DNA from: Candidatus Kaiserbacteria bacterium
Lineage (GTDB): Bacteria > Patescibacteria > Paceibacteria > UBA9973 > UBA2103
DNA length: 64,000 nt
NCBI GenBank assembly: GCA_016182485.1
Contig: JACPGH010000006.1
Coordinates: 1-64,000, forward strand
Reading direction: 5' to 3'
Shown: positions 38,750 through 46,699 of the stretch, piece by piece
Layout: each line of letters starts with the position of its first letter
Position numbering within the stretch: position 1 is the first letter of the stretch
Notes under the pieces: generated by a model
Database searches by the model: none
What the model was told of the DNA's origin: nothing
The model's input: only the letters and a program-made list of their open reading frames with translations
Program-made: the position numbers and the translations under genes

Positions 38750-39121
38750 TTATTCTTTAACAACGAGATTCTTCATGCGCGGCGCGCGCAGCTTGTTGCG
38801 GGGGATCATCCCGTCCACGGTCTTCTTTACCACTTCCGCTATGCCTTTTTTGGCGATCATCTCCTCCATTGTGATGGAATAAAGCCCGCCGGGATAACCG
38901 GTATAGCGCGTATACACTTTGCCCTTGATGCGGCGGTTCGGGAGATAGAGCTTGCCTGCGTTTTCGATAACGACTTTGATCGGCAGCGCCTGGTTCTTGG
39001 CGAAGTGCACCGACCGCTTGCCGAGGAGCGCATGCGCCGCCTCGCTCGCAACGCGGCCAAGCGTGCGGTCAGTCGCATCGATGACATGGGTACTGGCGGC
39101 TGGTTTTTGGTTGCTAGTCAT
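38750..39121 (-). CDS. rplM: 50S ribosomal protein L13
   Basis: Early-assembly large-subunit protein. HVIDATDRTLGRVASEAAHAL at the N terminus (residues 12-32), LPNRRIKGKVYTRYTGYPGG in the middle, and GMIPRNKLRAPRMKNL at the end. 123 residues versus about 142 in E. coli: both termini are trimmed, which I regard as typical for CPR. rplM-rpsI is the conserved pair. Confidence 0.96.
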   Translation of the reverse strand: MTSNQKPAASTHVIDATDRTLGRVASEAAHALLGKRSVHFAKNQALPIKVVIENAGKLYLPNRRIKGKVYTRYTGYPGGLYSITMEEMIAKKGIAEVVKKTVDGMIPRNKLRAPRMKNLVVKE

Positions 39122-39139
39122 AGCGATACAGTATGGATA

Positions 39140-39492
39140 CTAAACAAATGAAATGAACGCAAGCTTGCGGGCGTCGTTCGTGCCGCGCTTGCCGCGCTTC
39201 ACGACGCGAGTGTAGCCTCCGTCCCTATTCGCGTATCGGGGGCCGATGGACTCAAACAGCTTCTTAACCGCCGCCTCGAACCGAGGCGAGCTTTCGTAAG
39301 CCGGCGGCTCGCAAGCGTATTCTTCTTGGCGTAGGTCACGAGGCGCTCCACGAACGGCCGAAGCGCCTTGGCCTTGGCCTCCGTGGTCGAGATACGCTCC
39401 TCAATGACGAGGGAGCGAGCCAGCGAACGCATGAGCGCCAGGTTCTGATTATGCGAGCGTCCGAATTTCCGCGCTTTCTTAGTGAATGCCAT
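39140..39492 (-). CDS. rplQ: 50S ribosomal protein L17, frameshifted
   Basis: L17 binds 23S rRNA near the exit tunnel. The N-terminal 70 residues are normal (KARKFGRSHNQNLALMRSLA, then AKALRPFVERLVTYAKKNTL). After ASRRLTKARL the reading must move to the -1 frame, where it continues as RFEAAVKKLFESIGPRYANR and GGYTRVVKRGKRGTNDARKL to a TAG at 39140. In the original frame translation drifts into non-family sequence and stops at 39199. One missing base near 39280-39290 explains it. L17 is essential, so a sequencing or assembly error is likely; no canonical slippery heptamer is visible. Confidence 0.85.
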
Positions 39493-39497
39493 GGTGA

Positions 39498-40460
39498 TTA
39501 TTCGCCCTTGAGCGAGAGGCCGAAGCGGGCGAGCGCCGTATTTATCTCTTCGACTGCTTTATCCCCGATGCCATCAAGCTCCTTGAGCGCGGCCGCCGAT
39601 TTGCGCGCGAGACCTGGCGCGCTCTTAATGCCCGCGCCTTCGAGCGCGGAAGCGACTCGCGAGGAGAGGCCGAGTTCAGAGAGCTTCACTTTCGCCGGCC
39701 CGTTAGACGGGCCGGCGTCCTCCGTAGCCTTGGCGTAGGAGGACTGTTCGGTATTTCCAGACAACGGCTCGCTCTCCTGGAAACCGATGATCGACTTGAG
39801 CTGGTGGATCATCGTTTCTATGGAGCGTTCGAGCGCCTCGCGCGGCCCTACCGTGCCGTTCGTTTCGATAAGGATGCGCAGGCGGTTGAAATCGGTGCGG
39901 TCGCCGACGCGCATGTTGTCTACCTCGTAATTCACGCGGCGTATCGGAGTGAAGGTGGCGTCGAGCGCGATAGTGCCGATATCTACCTTCTCTTTCGTAA
40001 GCACCTCGCGCGGCACGTAGCCCAGCCCGCGCTCCACTGTCGCCTCGAGCTCGAGCGTCGCCTTGCCCGAGAGGTCGGCTATATGCTGCTCCGGATTCCT
40101 TATCTCAACCTGGCTCGGAAGCTTGAAATCCTTGGCGGTGATTTCTCCCGTGCCCTTTGCGATCAAGCTGATATTCTGCGGCTCGTCGCCGTGCAGTACG
40201 AAATGGATGCGCTTCAAGTTCAGTAGGATCTCCATAACGGTCTCGCGCACGCCGTCAATGGTGGCGAATTCATGCGGCACTCCCTCGATCTTCACGCGAG
40301 TGATGGCCGCGCCTGGCAAGGAAGAAAGGATTATGCGGCGCAGGCTGTTGCCAAGCGTGTGCCCGTAACCCGGATAAAGAGAATCTATCTCGTAAACGCC
40401 CTGCATGTCCTCTTCGGACACGATGCGGGGCTTGGAAGGAAGCGTGATGTGGTATTCCAT
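39498..40460 (-). CDS. rpoA: DNA-directed RNA polymerase subunit alpha
   Basis: Assembly platform of RNA polymerase. The N domain includes LYPGYGHTLGNSLRRIILSS (residues about 29-48) and MRVGDRTDFNRLRILIETNG; the C domain ends with ALKELDGIGDKAVEEINTAL, the helix-hairpin-helix that binds UP elements. The linker between them contains SSYAKATEDAGPSNGPAK, encoded by two adjacent palindromes (39693-39743). 320 residues, normal apart from that. Six bases upstream of rplQ. Confidence 0.98.
   Translation of the reverse strand: MEYHITLPSKPRIVSEEDMQGVYEIDSLYPGYGHTLGNSLRRIILSSLPGAAITRVKIEGVPHEFATIDGVRETVMEILLNLKRIHFVLHGDEPQNISLIAKGTGEITAKDFKLPSQVEIRNPEQHIADLSGKATLELEATVERGLGYVPREVLTKEKVDIGTIALDATFTPIRRVNYEVDNMRVGDRTDFNRLRILIETNGTVGPREALERSIETMIHQLKSIIGFQESEPLSGNTEQSSYAKATEDAGPSNGPAKVKLSELGLSSRVASALEGAGIKSAPGLARKSAAALKELDGIGDKAVEEINTALARFGLSLKGE
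39693..39743. repeat. Two adjacent palindromes in the rpoA linker
   Basis: 39693-39717: 11-bp arms CGCCGGCCCGT / ACGGGCCGGCG, loop TAG. 39718-39743: TCCTCC ... GGAGGA with an inner GCC/GGC pair. Both are read in frame. Confidence 0.85.
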
Positions 40461-40493
40461 AACTCAATCGGTTACCGTTACATTTTTTAATAA

Positions 40494-40522
40494 CTTTAAA
40501 TATTTAAATATTTAAATATTTA
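40494..40522. repeat. TTTAAATA tandem repeat between rpsD and rpoA
   Basis: Three to four direct 8-base units of TTTAAATA in an otherwise GC-rich operon, in the gap between the rpsD stop and the rpoA start. It might be an internal promoter or an mRNA processing site. Confidence 0.7.
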
Positions 40523-40523
40523 A

Positions 40524-41138
40524 TTATCTCGTATAGAACGAGAGCACGGAGCCCAAGTCTCCGGCAGGATCGGCGGAAGTCGCCGTCGGCCGCTCGATGA
40601 TCGAGCCCTCCATCGCCTTGGGATTCCATGCCAGCCACGAGGGAACGGGTCGCTCCGCGAAGCGCTCGGCGAAACCGGCAAGCATGCCGTGGTTCTTCGA
40701 GCCGTCCCGGATCGAAATGCGATCGCCTACATAAAGCTGCTGAGAAGGCACGCGGGTTTTTTTTGCGTTGATCATGAGATGCCCGTGCGCGACCATCTGC
40801 CGCGCGCCTCGCCTCGTCGAAGCGAGACCGAGCCGCCACGCCACATTGTCGAGACGTGTCTCGAGAAGCTCATGCAGCTGGTCGATTGGCCGCTCGCCGC
40901 GCGCGGCGAGCGCCTTGCGCACGTAGTTGCGGAACTGTCGCTCAGTAACGCCGTAGGTGACGCGCACCTTTTGCTTTTCGAGCATCTGTTTGCCGTATTC
41001 GCTTTGGCGGCCGCCGCGGCTGCGCTTTTTGTTCTTCGCACTGCGGTCAGCAGAGAGCGCAAATTTCTGCGTCTGCGCCTTTTCGAAAACACTCGCTCCC
41101 AATCGTTTCGCTACCTTGTATCTTGGACCTGTTTTCAT
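40524..41138 (-). CDS. rpsD: 30S ribosomal protein S4
   Basis: Primary 16S rRNA binder. The N domain starts GPRYKVAKRLGASVF. The bacterial GRRQSEYGKQ region and the S4 RNA-binding domain (LDNVAWRLGLASTRRGARQM, then LMINAKKTRVPSQQLYVGD) are complete. 204 residues, normal. The N-terminal zinc-cysteine cluster is absent (no Cys), the C-minus form. In the usual alpha-operon position. Confidence 0.97.
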   Translation of the reverse strand: MKTGPRYKVAKRLGASVFEKAQTQKFALSADRSAKNKKRSRGGRQSEYGKQMLEKQKVRVTYGVTERQFRNYVRKALAARGERPIDQLHELLETRLDNVAWRLGLASTRRGARQMVAHGHLMINAKKTRVPSQQLYVGDRISIRDGSKNHGMLAGFAERFAERPVPSWLAWNPKAMEGSIIERPTATSADPAGDLGSVLSFYTR

Positions 41139-41161
41139 GATGTTGTGTAAGACGGCTTGGC

Positions 41162-41596
41162 CTATACTCGGCGAGGCTTAGGCGGCCGCGGTCCGTTATG
41201 CGGCACAGGAGTGGCATCCTTTATGGAATGGACCTGGATGCCTTTGTTCGAGAATGCTCGCAGGACCGATTCTCGGCCGGCGCCGACCCCACGGATGACG
41301 ACCGAGGCTTCTTTAAGACCGATCATTGCCCCCTTTTCGCCCAGGAATTCTCCCACTTTTGCCGCTGCGTAGGGAGTCGACTTGCGCGCTCCGGAAAAGC
41401 CGAGCGCGCCGGCGCTCGATGAGACGATGACGTTTCCCTTTTCGTCCGTAAGCACGGCCTTCGTATTGTTGAAGGTCGCCTCGATATGCAAGACGCCCTT
41501 TTCGAGGTGCCGTTTCGTGATTTTAGAAAGGGCGCGCTCCTTGCGGCCCTGGTCCAGGCCCTTGCCGCTTTTCTTGATTATACGTTTTTTCCCCAT
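41162..41596 (-). CDS. rpsK: 30S ribosomal protein S11
   Basis: Platform protein near the mRNA exit. GVLHIEATFNNTKAVLTDEKG, then GALGFSGARKSTPYAA and the C-terminal PVPHNGPRPPKPRRV match the family. 144 residues, with a lysine-rich N-terminal extension over the usual 129. Separated from rpsM by a heptad repeat. Confidence 0.97.
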   Translation of the reverse strand: MGKKRIIKKSGKGLDQGRKERALSKITKRHLEKGVLHIEATFNNTKAVLTDEKGNVIVSSSAGALGFSGARKSTPYAAAKVGEFLGEKGAMIGLKEASVVIRGVGAGRESVLRAFSNKGIQVHSIKDATPVPHNGPRPPKPRRV

Positions 41597-41602
41597 GTTT
41601 AA

Positions 41603-41637
41603 TTAGGCTCTAGGCGTTAGGCTTTAGGCACTAGGTT
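41603..41637. repeat. Heptad NTAGGNN array between rpsM and rpsK
   Basis: Five perfect consecutive units: TTAGGCT CTAGGCG TTAGGCT TTAGGCA CTAGGTT. The rpsM stop (CTA on the plus strand, 41631-41633) belongs to the last unit. No opposing arm is present. Confidence 0.75.
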
Positions 41638-42011
41638 TTTTCCAAAGTGCGACGGCCGGAGGTCATCGTCTTACGGACGTTGCCGCGGCGCGTGCGGGAA
41701 TTGGTCTTCGTCCGCTGGCCTCGCACAGGCAAGCCGCGCGAGTGCCGTTCGCCGCGATGCGAGTGGATATCCTTGAGCCGCTTGATATTCTGCCCGATTT
41801 CCCGGCGCAGTTCCCCTTCGATCGTATACGACTCTGCGAGAGAGCGAACGCGCTGTTCCTCTTCGCCGGAAAGTTCGCTTCCTTTTTTCGTCGGCGCGAT
41901 TCCGGCTTTCTCCAGAATGTCCTGCGCGCGCGCAGGCCCAATGCCGTAAATCAAGGGCAGCGCATACGCGAGCTGCTTGTTATCGGGGATGGTGACTCCG
42001 GAAATTCTCAT
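41631..42011 (-). CDS. rpsM: 30S ribosomal protein S13
   Basis: Head protein contacting tRNA and L5. MRISGVTIPDNKQLAYALPL, YGIGPARAQDILEKAGI, and the C-terminal HSRGLPVRGQRTKTNSRTRR are characteristic. 126 residues, slightly longer than 118. Follows rpmJ in the alpha-operon order. Confidence 0.97.
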   Translation of the reverse strand: MRISGVTIPDNKQLAYALPLIYGIGPARAQDILEKAGIAPTKKGSELSGEEEQRVRSLAESYTIEGELRREIGQNIKRLKDIHSHRGERHSRGLPVRGQRTKTNSRTRRGNVRKTMTSGRRTLEKT

Positions 42012-42051
42012 ATTTTGAAAATTGAAAATTGATATTTGAAAATTTTATACG

Positions 42052-42168
42052 TTAGCCCTGGCGAGCCTTGCGGCGAGGCTTCTTTTTATTCACGCGATAC
42101 AGCCGCCCGTTCCGACGGACGAGCTGGTCTCCCGGCTGCTGCACCTTGATCGACGCTCTAACTTTCAT
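42052..42168 (-). CDS. rpmJ: 50S ribosomal protein L36, cysteine-free form
   Basis: 38 residues beginning MKVRASIKVQQPGDQLVRR and ending RRKARQG, with the family's conserved first six and last residues. The four zinc ligands (three Cys and one His in the common form) are all absent; the positions hold Gln, Asp and other residues. Paralogues without zinc are known in other bacteria (C-minus form). Here it is the only copy seen, in the standard place between infA and rpsM. Confidence 0.93.
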   Translation of the reverse strand: MKVRASIKVQQPGDQLVRRNGRLYRVNKKKPRRKARQG

Positions 42169-42198
42169 TGGATGTAATTAATTGGACTTTATTGGCCA

Positions 42199-42444
42199 CT
42201 AAGTGAGCCTGCGCACGATACGCGCCCGTCCCCCATATGGGTCGAGCACCATCTCGACGCGGTCTCCCACTAAAACCCGTATTCGATGGAGTCGCATCTT
42301 GCCCGCCAAATACGCGAGCATTAGCTCTCCCTCCGCCTCGGTTTCGTCAGTACCTTCCCTAGGGACGCGAACACGAAAAAGCGAGTCAGGCAAAACCTCC
42401 TCAACGGTTCCTACCGCCGTCTTTGTTCCATCGGTTTCGCTCAT
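42199..42444 (-). CDS. infA: Translation initiation factor IF-1
   Basis: Single OB-fold protein that occupies the A site during initiation. AVGTVEEVLPDSLFRVRVP and LAGKMRLHRIRVLVGDRVEM with the closing GGRARIVRR match the family. 81 residues against 72, from a short N-terminal extension and an acidic loop (EGTDETEAEG). First gene of the alpha-operon block. Confidence 0.94.
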   Translation of the reverse strand: MSETDGTKTAVGTVEEVLPDSLFRVRVPREGTDETEAEGELMLAYLAGKMRLHRIRVLVGDRVEMVLDPYGGRARIVRRLT

Positions 42445-42496
42445 TTGCGCATTCCCATGTGGTACTTCGATACTGTAGCAAGTCTAGTAGAAATCG

Positions 42497-43726
42497 TCAA
42501 TTTCCGCTGCCCACTACCCGTATAGAGATTGCCGCCGGATCCTCCGGGAAAGTCGTCCTCCAGAATGGCCGCAGGACGATGACCGCGCGTTTGACTTCCG
42601 GATAATTCGTGATGGCCACCTCGGCCGCCGACTTCGACTTCCCGGAAACCGATGCGGCGATCCGGGCAGAATCTATCGCGTATACGAGAGAGGCGGTGCC
42701 GGAGAGCGTGAATGAAAATGGCGCGTCGGATGCCGTCGGGATCTCGTCCGCCACGAGCGTAAGATTCGACGCCGAAGCCAGCGTGATCGGCTCTCCCTGA
42801 TATTCGAGCCCGGCGATGGACAAGCCGATCGCTCGCGCGAGCGCCTCGTCCCTAAATACGACTGCGCGGATAATACCCTTCTCTTTTACGTCCACCATCC
42901 CTGTCGTGGCCCCAGGCGTTGATGGCACCGCCTCGAATGCCGTCGCCGCCGCTCCGGGCAGGAGCACATATTTGGTAGACGCGCTTTCTGAGAGGGTGTT
43001 CACTTCTGCGGTGAGAGCCTTGGTCAGATCCGGCCCCAGCGCCGCGATAAGAGAGGCGCGCGTTTTTTCTAGAACGGCAGGATCCACGACGGGCACGGCG
43101 CCGGAAGCGCCGCCAGTCATGGCAACGGTCGAGCGAGCATAGACCTGAGACGCCTGTGCAGTCCCGGCGAACCCGGGGATGGTGAAGGAGGCGGGCCCGA
43201 CGTTGTAGGCAGGACCCGGCTGATCAGCATAGACCGTGACTGCCTTGGCTCCGGGCTTCACGGTCGTCCCAGCTGGAATAGTCACTTCAGACCGTATGCG
43301 GAAAATGAGGCCGGTGGGCGCCGCAAATCGAGTGTTCGCTACTAGAGTCTGAGGCTTCGATTGCGTATTGTAGATAGTGAGAGTTCCGGAGGCCGGAGAG
43401 CTCTCGGTCTTGCTGCCGCTCGACGCGACGCTCTGGGAAGCGACCTTCTCGACGGTGATAACTTCATACGGCAGGTCGCCCGACGGGGTCGCGGTGAAGG
43501 TGTTCTGCACGGCCGCAGAGATGGAGCTCGGGGTGATCTCCACCTTAGCGGTCGAGAAATAAAAGAGAACGCCGACTGAGACGGCGATGACGAAAAGGAT
43601 GGCGAGAAGCGAGGTGTGGGAGAAACGCGGCGGCCGCTTGGCCACGATAAGCGGTTCCGCCCGGCGACCTTCTCCCTCCCCGTCCTTGCGCCGCGACGGC
43701 GGCACGATGTCATTCAATGTACGCAT
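42497..43726 (-). CDS. Membrane-anchored baseplate J/gp47-like protein
   Basis: 409 residues. A proline-rich cytoplasmic tail of about 35 residues precedes one membrane helix (LLAILFVIAVSVGVLFYF). The extracellular part contains the beta-rich baseplate J-like module (FRIRSEVTIPAGTTVKPGAK, then YADQPGPAYNVGPASFTIPG), which CPR genomes use in surface proteins unrelated to phage tails. The -10 lies 8 bases before the ATG. The gene pairs with the actin-like gene upstream; together they resemble a pilus or surface assembly module, which is inference. Confidence 0.8.
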   Translation of the reverse strand: MRTLNDIVPPSRRKDGEGEGRRAEPLIVAKRPPRFSHTSLLAILFVIAVSVGVLFYFSTAKVEITPSSISAAVQNTFTATPSGDLPYEVITVEKVASQSVASSGSKTESSPASGTLTIYNTQSKPQTLVANTRFAAPTGLIFRIRSEVTIPAGTTVKPGAKAVTVYADQPGPAYNVGPASFTIPGFAGTAQASQVYARSTVAMTGGASGAVPVVDPAVLEKTRASLIAALGPDLTKALTAEVNTLSESASTKYVLLPGAAATAFEAVPSTPGATTGMVDVKEKGIIRAVVFRDEALARAIGLSIAGLEYQGEPITLASASNLTLVADEIPTASDAPFSFTLSGTASLVYAIDSARIAASVSGKSKSAAEVAITNYPEVKRAVIVLRPFWRTTFPEDPAAISIRVVGSGN

Positions 43727-43734
43727 ATGCGATG

Positions 43735-43743
43735 ATTATATCA
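43735..43743 (-). promoter_or_regulatory. Extended -10 of the baseplate J-like gene
   Basis: Minus strand TGA-TATAAT ends 8 bases before the ATG at 43726 (leaderless type). Confidence 0.5.
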
Positions 43744-43762
43744 CTCAAATTCTTGCAAGATG

Positions 43763-44725
43763 TCAGCTTGCGTGGAGGGCCATCAGGAGGAGCGAGAGGT
43801 CGGGGGGCGTGGTGGGAACATGCTGGACGTAGCTCGCCAGGTGACTTGGGCGCACAGAAACCGTTTTTATAATGAGCCCGAGCGGAGCCGGTAGTCGATT
43901 CTCACTGTCCCGTTCCAGCACGAAGAGGGTTCCGGGAAGGGCGTAGCCGTTCCGCAGAGTTTTAAGCTCATGCTCCAGGATCTCATCGTCAGTTACGGCA
44001 GAGAGAGAGACTGGGACGCCGTCGTGAATGAGCATCAGGGACGGTTCCGCGCTCATTAAGTCGAGAAGAGCTGCGTTCTGCTCGTGCGTGAATATTCTCC
44101 GTAACGCCTGATGCCTCAACGAACCGCTCGATACGAGAGAGATGTTTTCTATGTGGAAGAGATTGCGTAAGCAGATGGCGATATCTTCCGCAACCTCCCT
44201 GCGTACTTTGGAGGCGAGGGCGACGACGGTCGCGCGGCTCGCTTCCTTGCCGTAGGGTTCCCGCGTTACATAACCGTTCAGTACAGCCCCGATAATATCC
44301 TCGTCCGCGAGCATCTCCTCCGGTTCGAGCGGCATGTCAGAGAACGCGTCGGCTATGAGCTCCTCGCTGAAGACGATCGGCTCATTCGGATAAAATTGTT
44401 TCGAATGCATCTCAACGCTCGCCCAGGGTGCATCGACGGACGCCATGATCGCGTCCGCGGAGCCGCTGCCAGTGGCGCGCGCCATGTGCGGCGCTCCTTC
44501 TCGGATCAAAGTCTCTCCGAGCAAGTGCAGAGTGCGCAGCATAGCTCGCTCGATGGGCTCGTGCTTGTGTGAGCCTATTTCTATCCGGTGCACGGACAGG
44601 ACCGACGGCCTTTCGCCTTCCCTATAGGACACGTAGGCACCGGCGACCGATTCCGGGCCGATGTCTATCAGAACTTTATTGAGAGAATCCCTTTTTTTCG
44701 GCAGGATCGCCGTCAAAAAGCGCAT
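43763..44725 (-). CDS. Probable actin-like ATPase-fold protein (PilM/FtsA-like)
   Basis: 320 residues. The first strand-turn-strand (KVLIDIGPESVAGAYVS) resembles the phosphate-1 loop of actin-fold proteins such as PilM and FtsA, and a second VDAPWASVEMHSKQF / SLMLIHDGVPVSLSAV pair could be later core strands. The signature residues are weak, so this is a fold guess. The start at 44725 has an extended -10 (44732-44740) 6 bases upstream. Just upstream of the baseplate J-like gene, suggesting a joint role at the envelope. Confidence 0.55.
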   Translation of the reverse strand: MRFLTAILPKKRDSLNKVLIDIGPESVAGAYVSYREGERPSVLSVHRIEIGSHKHEPIERAMLRTLHLLGETLIREGAPHMARATGSGSADAIMASVDAPWASVEMHSKQFYPNEPIVFSEELIADAFSDMPLEPEEMLADEDIIGAVLNGYVTREPYGKEASRATVVALASKVRREVAEDIAICLRNLFHIENISLVSSGSLRHQALRRIFTHEQNAALLDLMSAEPSLMLIHDGVPVSLSAVTDDEILEHELKTLRNGYALPGTLFVLERDSENRLPAPLGLIIKTVSVRPSHLASYVQHVPTTPPDLSLLLMALHAS

Positions 44726-44731
44726 GTGGTA

Positions 44732-44740
44732 ATTCTAACA
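44732..44740 (-). promoter_or_regulatory. Extended -10 of the actin-like gene
   Basis: Minus strand TGT-TAGAAT ends 6 bases before the ATG (leaderless type). Confidence 0.45.
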
Positions 44741-44793
44741 TCCCTTCTTCGCCTGAGGCTTCGGATGGGCACGGCAAGGCGTCGAAGGGCACG

Positions 44794-46680
44794 CTAAGCA
44801 AGCACCGCTTTTATCCTGCGCACGCCGGCTGAAGAAGCTTCTTCTTTAATTATCTTGAATGTAGCCTTCCGATAAGAATCGTCGGGCTCTCGAATACTCG
44901 CTAGCTCGCGAGTATTCTCGACATGCGGCCCGCCGCAAAACTCAATGGAAAATGCGGAGTCGAGCGGTCCTACTGAATATACGCTCACCTGCTCGGGATA
45001 CGCCGCCCCGAACTCATGCTCCGCGCCGAGTTTCTCCGCTTCGGCTTTCGGCATTTCCGTGCGGACGATCGGGAGGCCTTCGGCAATTTTTGCATTCACG
45101 ATCTCTTCCACTCTTTGGATCTGTTCCGGCGTCATTTTAGCTCCATAGGCGAAGTCAATGCGCAGCCGCTCGCTCGTGATATTCGATCCGCGCTGATGCA
45201 CGTCCGGGCCGAGCACTATCTGCAAGGCTTTAAGCAATAAGTGGTGCGCCGTGTGATATTTGACCGTCTGCTCCGCATGGTCGGCGAGCCCGCCAGCGAA
45301 CTTCTGCGCGGCGCCTGCCCGTGAGAGCGTCTGATGGTCTTTCATTTTCGCCTGGACAGCCGCCATGTCGAGCGCGATGCCGCGTTCCGTAACGATCTCC
45401 TCGGTAAGCTCCACCGGAAATCCATACGTAGTAAAAAGCATAAAGGCATCAATCTCTTTCCCCATCTTCTCGAGCTCTCGGAGACCGTTCGCGAGCGTCT
45501 TTCTGAACTGCGCTTCCTCGCGCTCGAGTTCGTCGCGGATTATGCCCCCAGCCTCCTGCACGAACGGATACTGCTCCGCATAGGCCGCGGCGAATCCTTG
45601 CCCCACTTCTGCTAGCACAGCGTCCTTGATCCCGAGCCTATCTGTTTCTCGTATTGCACGGCGGATAAGGCGGCGCAATACGTATCCTTGTTCGGTATTA
45701 GATGGCCGAATCCCGCTCGCTATCATAAATACTGCCGCCCGGACATGATCCAGCACGATACGGAACGAGCGAATCGCCCCCTCATATTTTTTTCCTGACC
45801 GTTCTTCAAGTACGCCTCGCGGCATATTGAATACATCACCCGCATACAGATCCGAAGTACCGACCGTTGTCGCAGCCAGCCTCTCGAGACCGCCGCCAAA
45901 ATCCACGTTCCGATTCGGGAGTTCACCGAACGTTCCGTCAGGATTCTTGATGTATTGCATGAACACCGAATTGCCTATTTCAATGAACCTGCCGCAATCG
46001 CAATTCGGGTGGCATTCCCCGCCCCACTTTGGGTCGTGCGGCGTGCCAAAGTCGTAGAAAACTTCTGAATCCGGCCCTCCCGGCTCGCCGGGAGGCATTT
46101 TCTCAGGAACGCCCGCGCGGCTCCACCAATTTTTGGCGCTATACGAGAAAATGCGTCCATTCTGCATTCCTTTTCTGTACCCCTCTTCTTCTGTGCCAAT
46201 GCGTACTAGTTGCGCGTCAATCTCCTTTGCTTTGAACAAGCGCTGCCAGATCTCAACAGATTCTGTATCGAGACCGATGCCCGTCTCTGGGTCGCCGTCA
46301 AAAACGGTTACATATATTTTTTGAGGATCGAATCCCAAACCCTCCTGGGGGTCTGTCAAAAATTCGAAAATCCATGGAAGTTGTTCTTGTTTGAAATAAT
46401 CGCCAAGCGACCAATTTCCCAGCATTTCAAAAAAGGTCAGGTGACGATTATCCCCCACTTCTTCTATATCGCCGGTGCGTACGGCCATTTGTGAATCGGC
46501 CAATCGAGTTCCCAGCGGATGCGGCTGGCCGAGGAGATACGGCACTAAAGGCTGCATGCCGCTTGAAGTAAAAAGCGTCGTGGGATCGTTCTCCGGCACG
46601 ATAGGCGCCGACGGGATGATGGCATGCCCTCGTTTTTTGAAAAAGTCAAGATAGCGCTTCCGTACCTCTGCGATGGTCAT
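44794..46680 (-). CDS. alaS: Alanine--tRNA ligase, short form
   Basis: Class II synthetase with catalytic core (FKKRGHAIIPSAPIVPENDP, SGMQPLVPYLLGQ), the helical tRNA domain and an editing domain with the metal ligands in TVKYHTAHHLLLKAL and EFCGGPHV. At 628 residues it ends after the editing domain: the C-Ala dimerisation domain of the usual ~875-residue enzyme is absent. Between CGGPHVENT and the conserved FKIIKEEASSAGVRRIKAV an extra stretch (RELASIREPDDSY) is encoded in part by a palindrome (44892-44917). Start by family N terminus at 46680. Confidence 0.96.
   Translation of the reverse strand: MTIAEVRKRYLDFFKKRGHAIIPSAPIVPENDPTTLFTSSGMQPLVPYLLGQPHPLGTRLADSQMAVRTGDIEEVGDNRHLTFFEMLGNWSLGDYFKQEQLPWIFEFLTDPQEGLGFDPQKIYVTVFDGDPETGIGLDTESVEIWQRLFKAKEIDAQLVRIGTEEEGYRKGMQNGRIFSYSAKNWWSRAGVPEKMPPGEPGGPDSEVFYDFGTPHDPKWGGECHPNCDCGRFIEIGNSVFMQYIKNPDGTFGELPNRNVDFGGGLERLAATTVGTSDLYAGDVFNMPRGVLEERSGKKYEGAIRSFRIVLDHVRAAVFMIASGIRPSNTEQGYVLRRLIRRAIRETDRLGIKDAVLAEVGQGFAAAYAEQYPFVQEAGGIIRDELEREEAQFRKTLANGLRELEKMGKEIDAFMLFTTYGFPVELTEEIVTERGIALDMAAVQAKMKDHQTLSRAGAAQKFAGGLADHAEQTVKYHTAHHLLLKALQIVLGPDVHQRGSNITSERLRIDFAYGAKMTPEQIQRVEEIVNAKIAEGLPIVRTEMPKAEAEKLGAEHEFGAAYPEQVSVYSVGPLDSAFSIEFCGGPHVENTRELASIREPDDSYRKATFKIIKEEASSAGVRRIKAVLA
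44892..44917. repeat. Palindromic insertion inside alaS
   Basis: Perfect 10-bp arms GAATACTCGC / GCGAGTATTC, loop of 6, coding for part of an insertion absent from the family consensus. Confidence 0.85.
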
Positions 46681-46699
46681 AGGAGAAACGATACCACGG

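Noticed and set aside
39270..39300. Programmed -1 frameshift in rplQ
   Set aside because: No X-XXY-YYZ slippery heptamer or nearby strong hairpin is visible; a missing base is simpler.
42497..43726. Prophage tail region from the baseplate J-like match
   Set aside because: The protein is membrane-anchored, and no other phage structural gene, integrase or lysis gene is nearby.
44621..44628. Further CCTATAGG copy
   Set aside because: It lies inside the actin-like gene. An 8-mer is expected about once in 64 kb by chance, so I left it out of the regulon idea.
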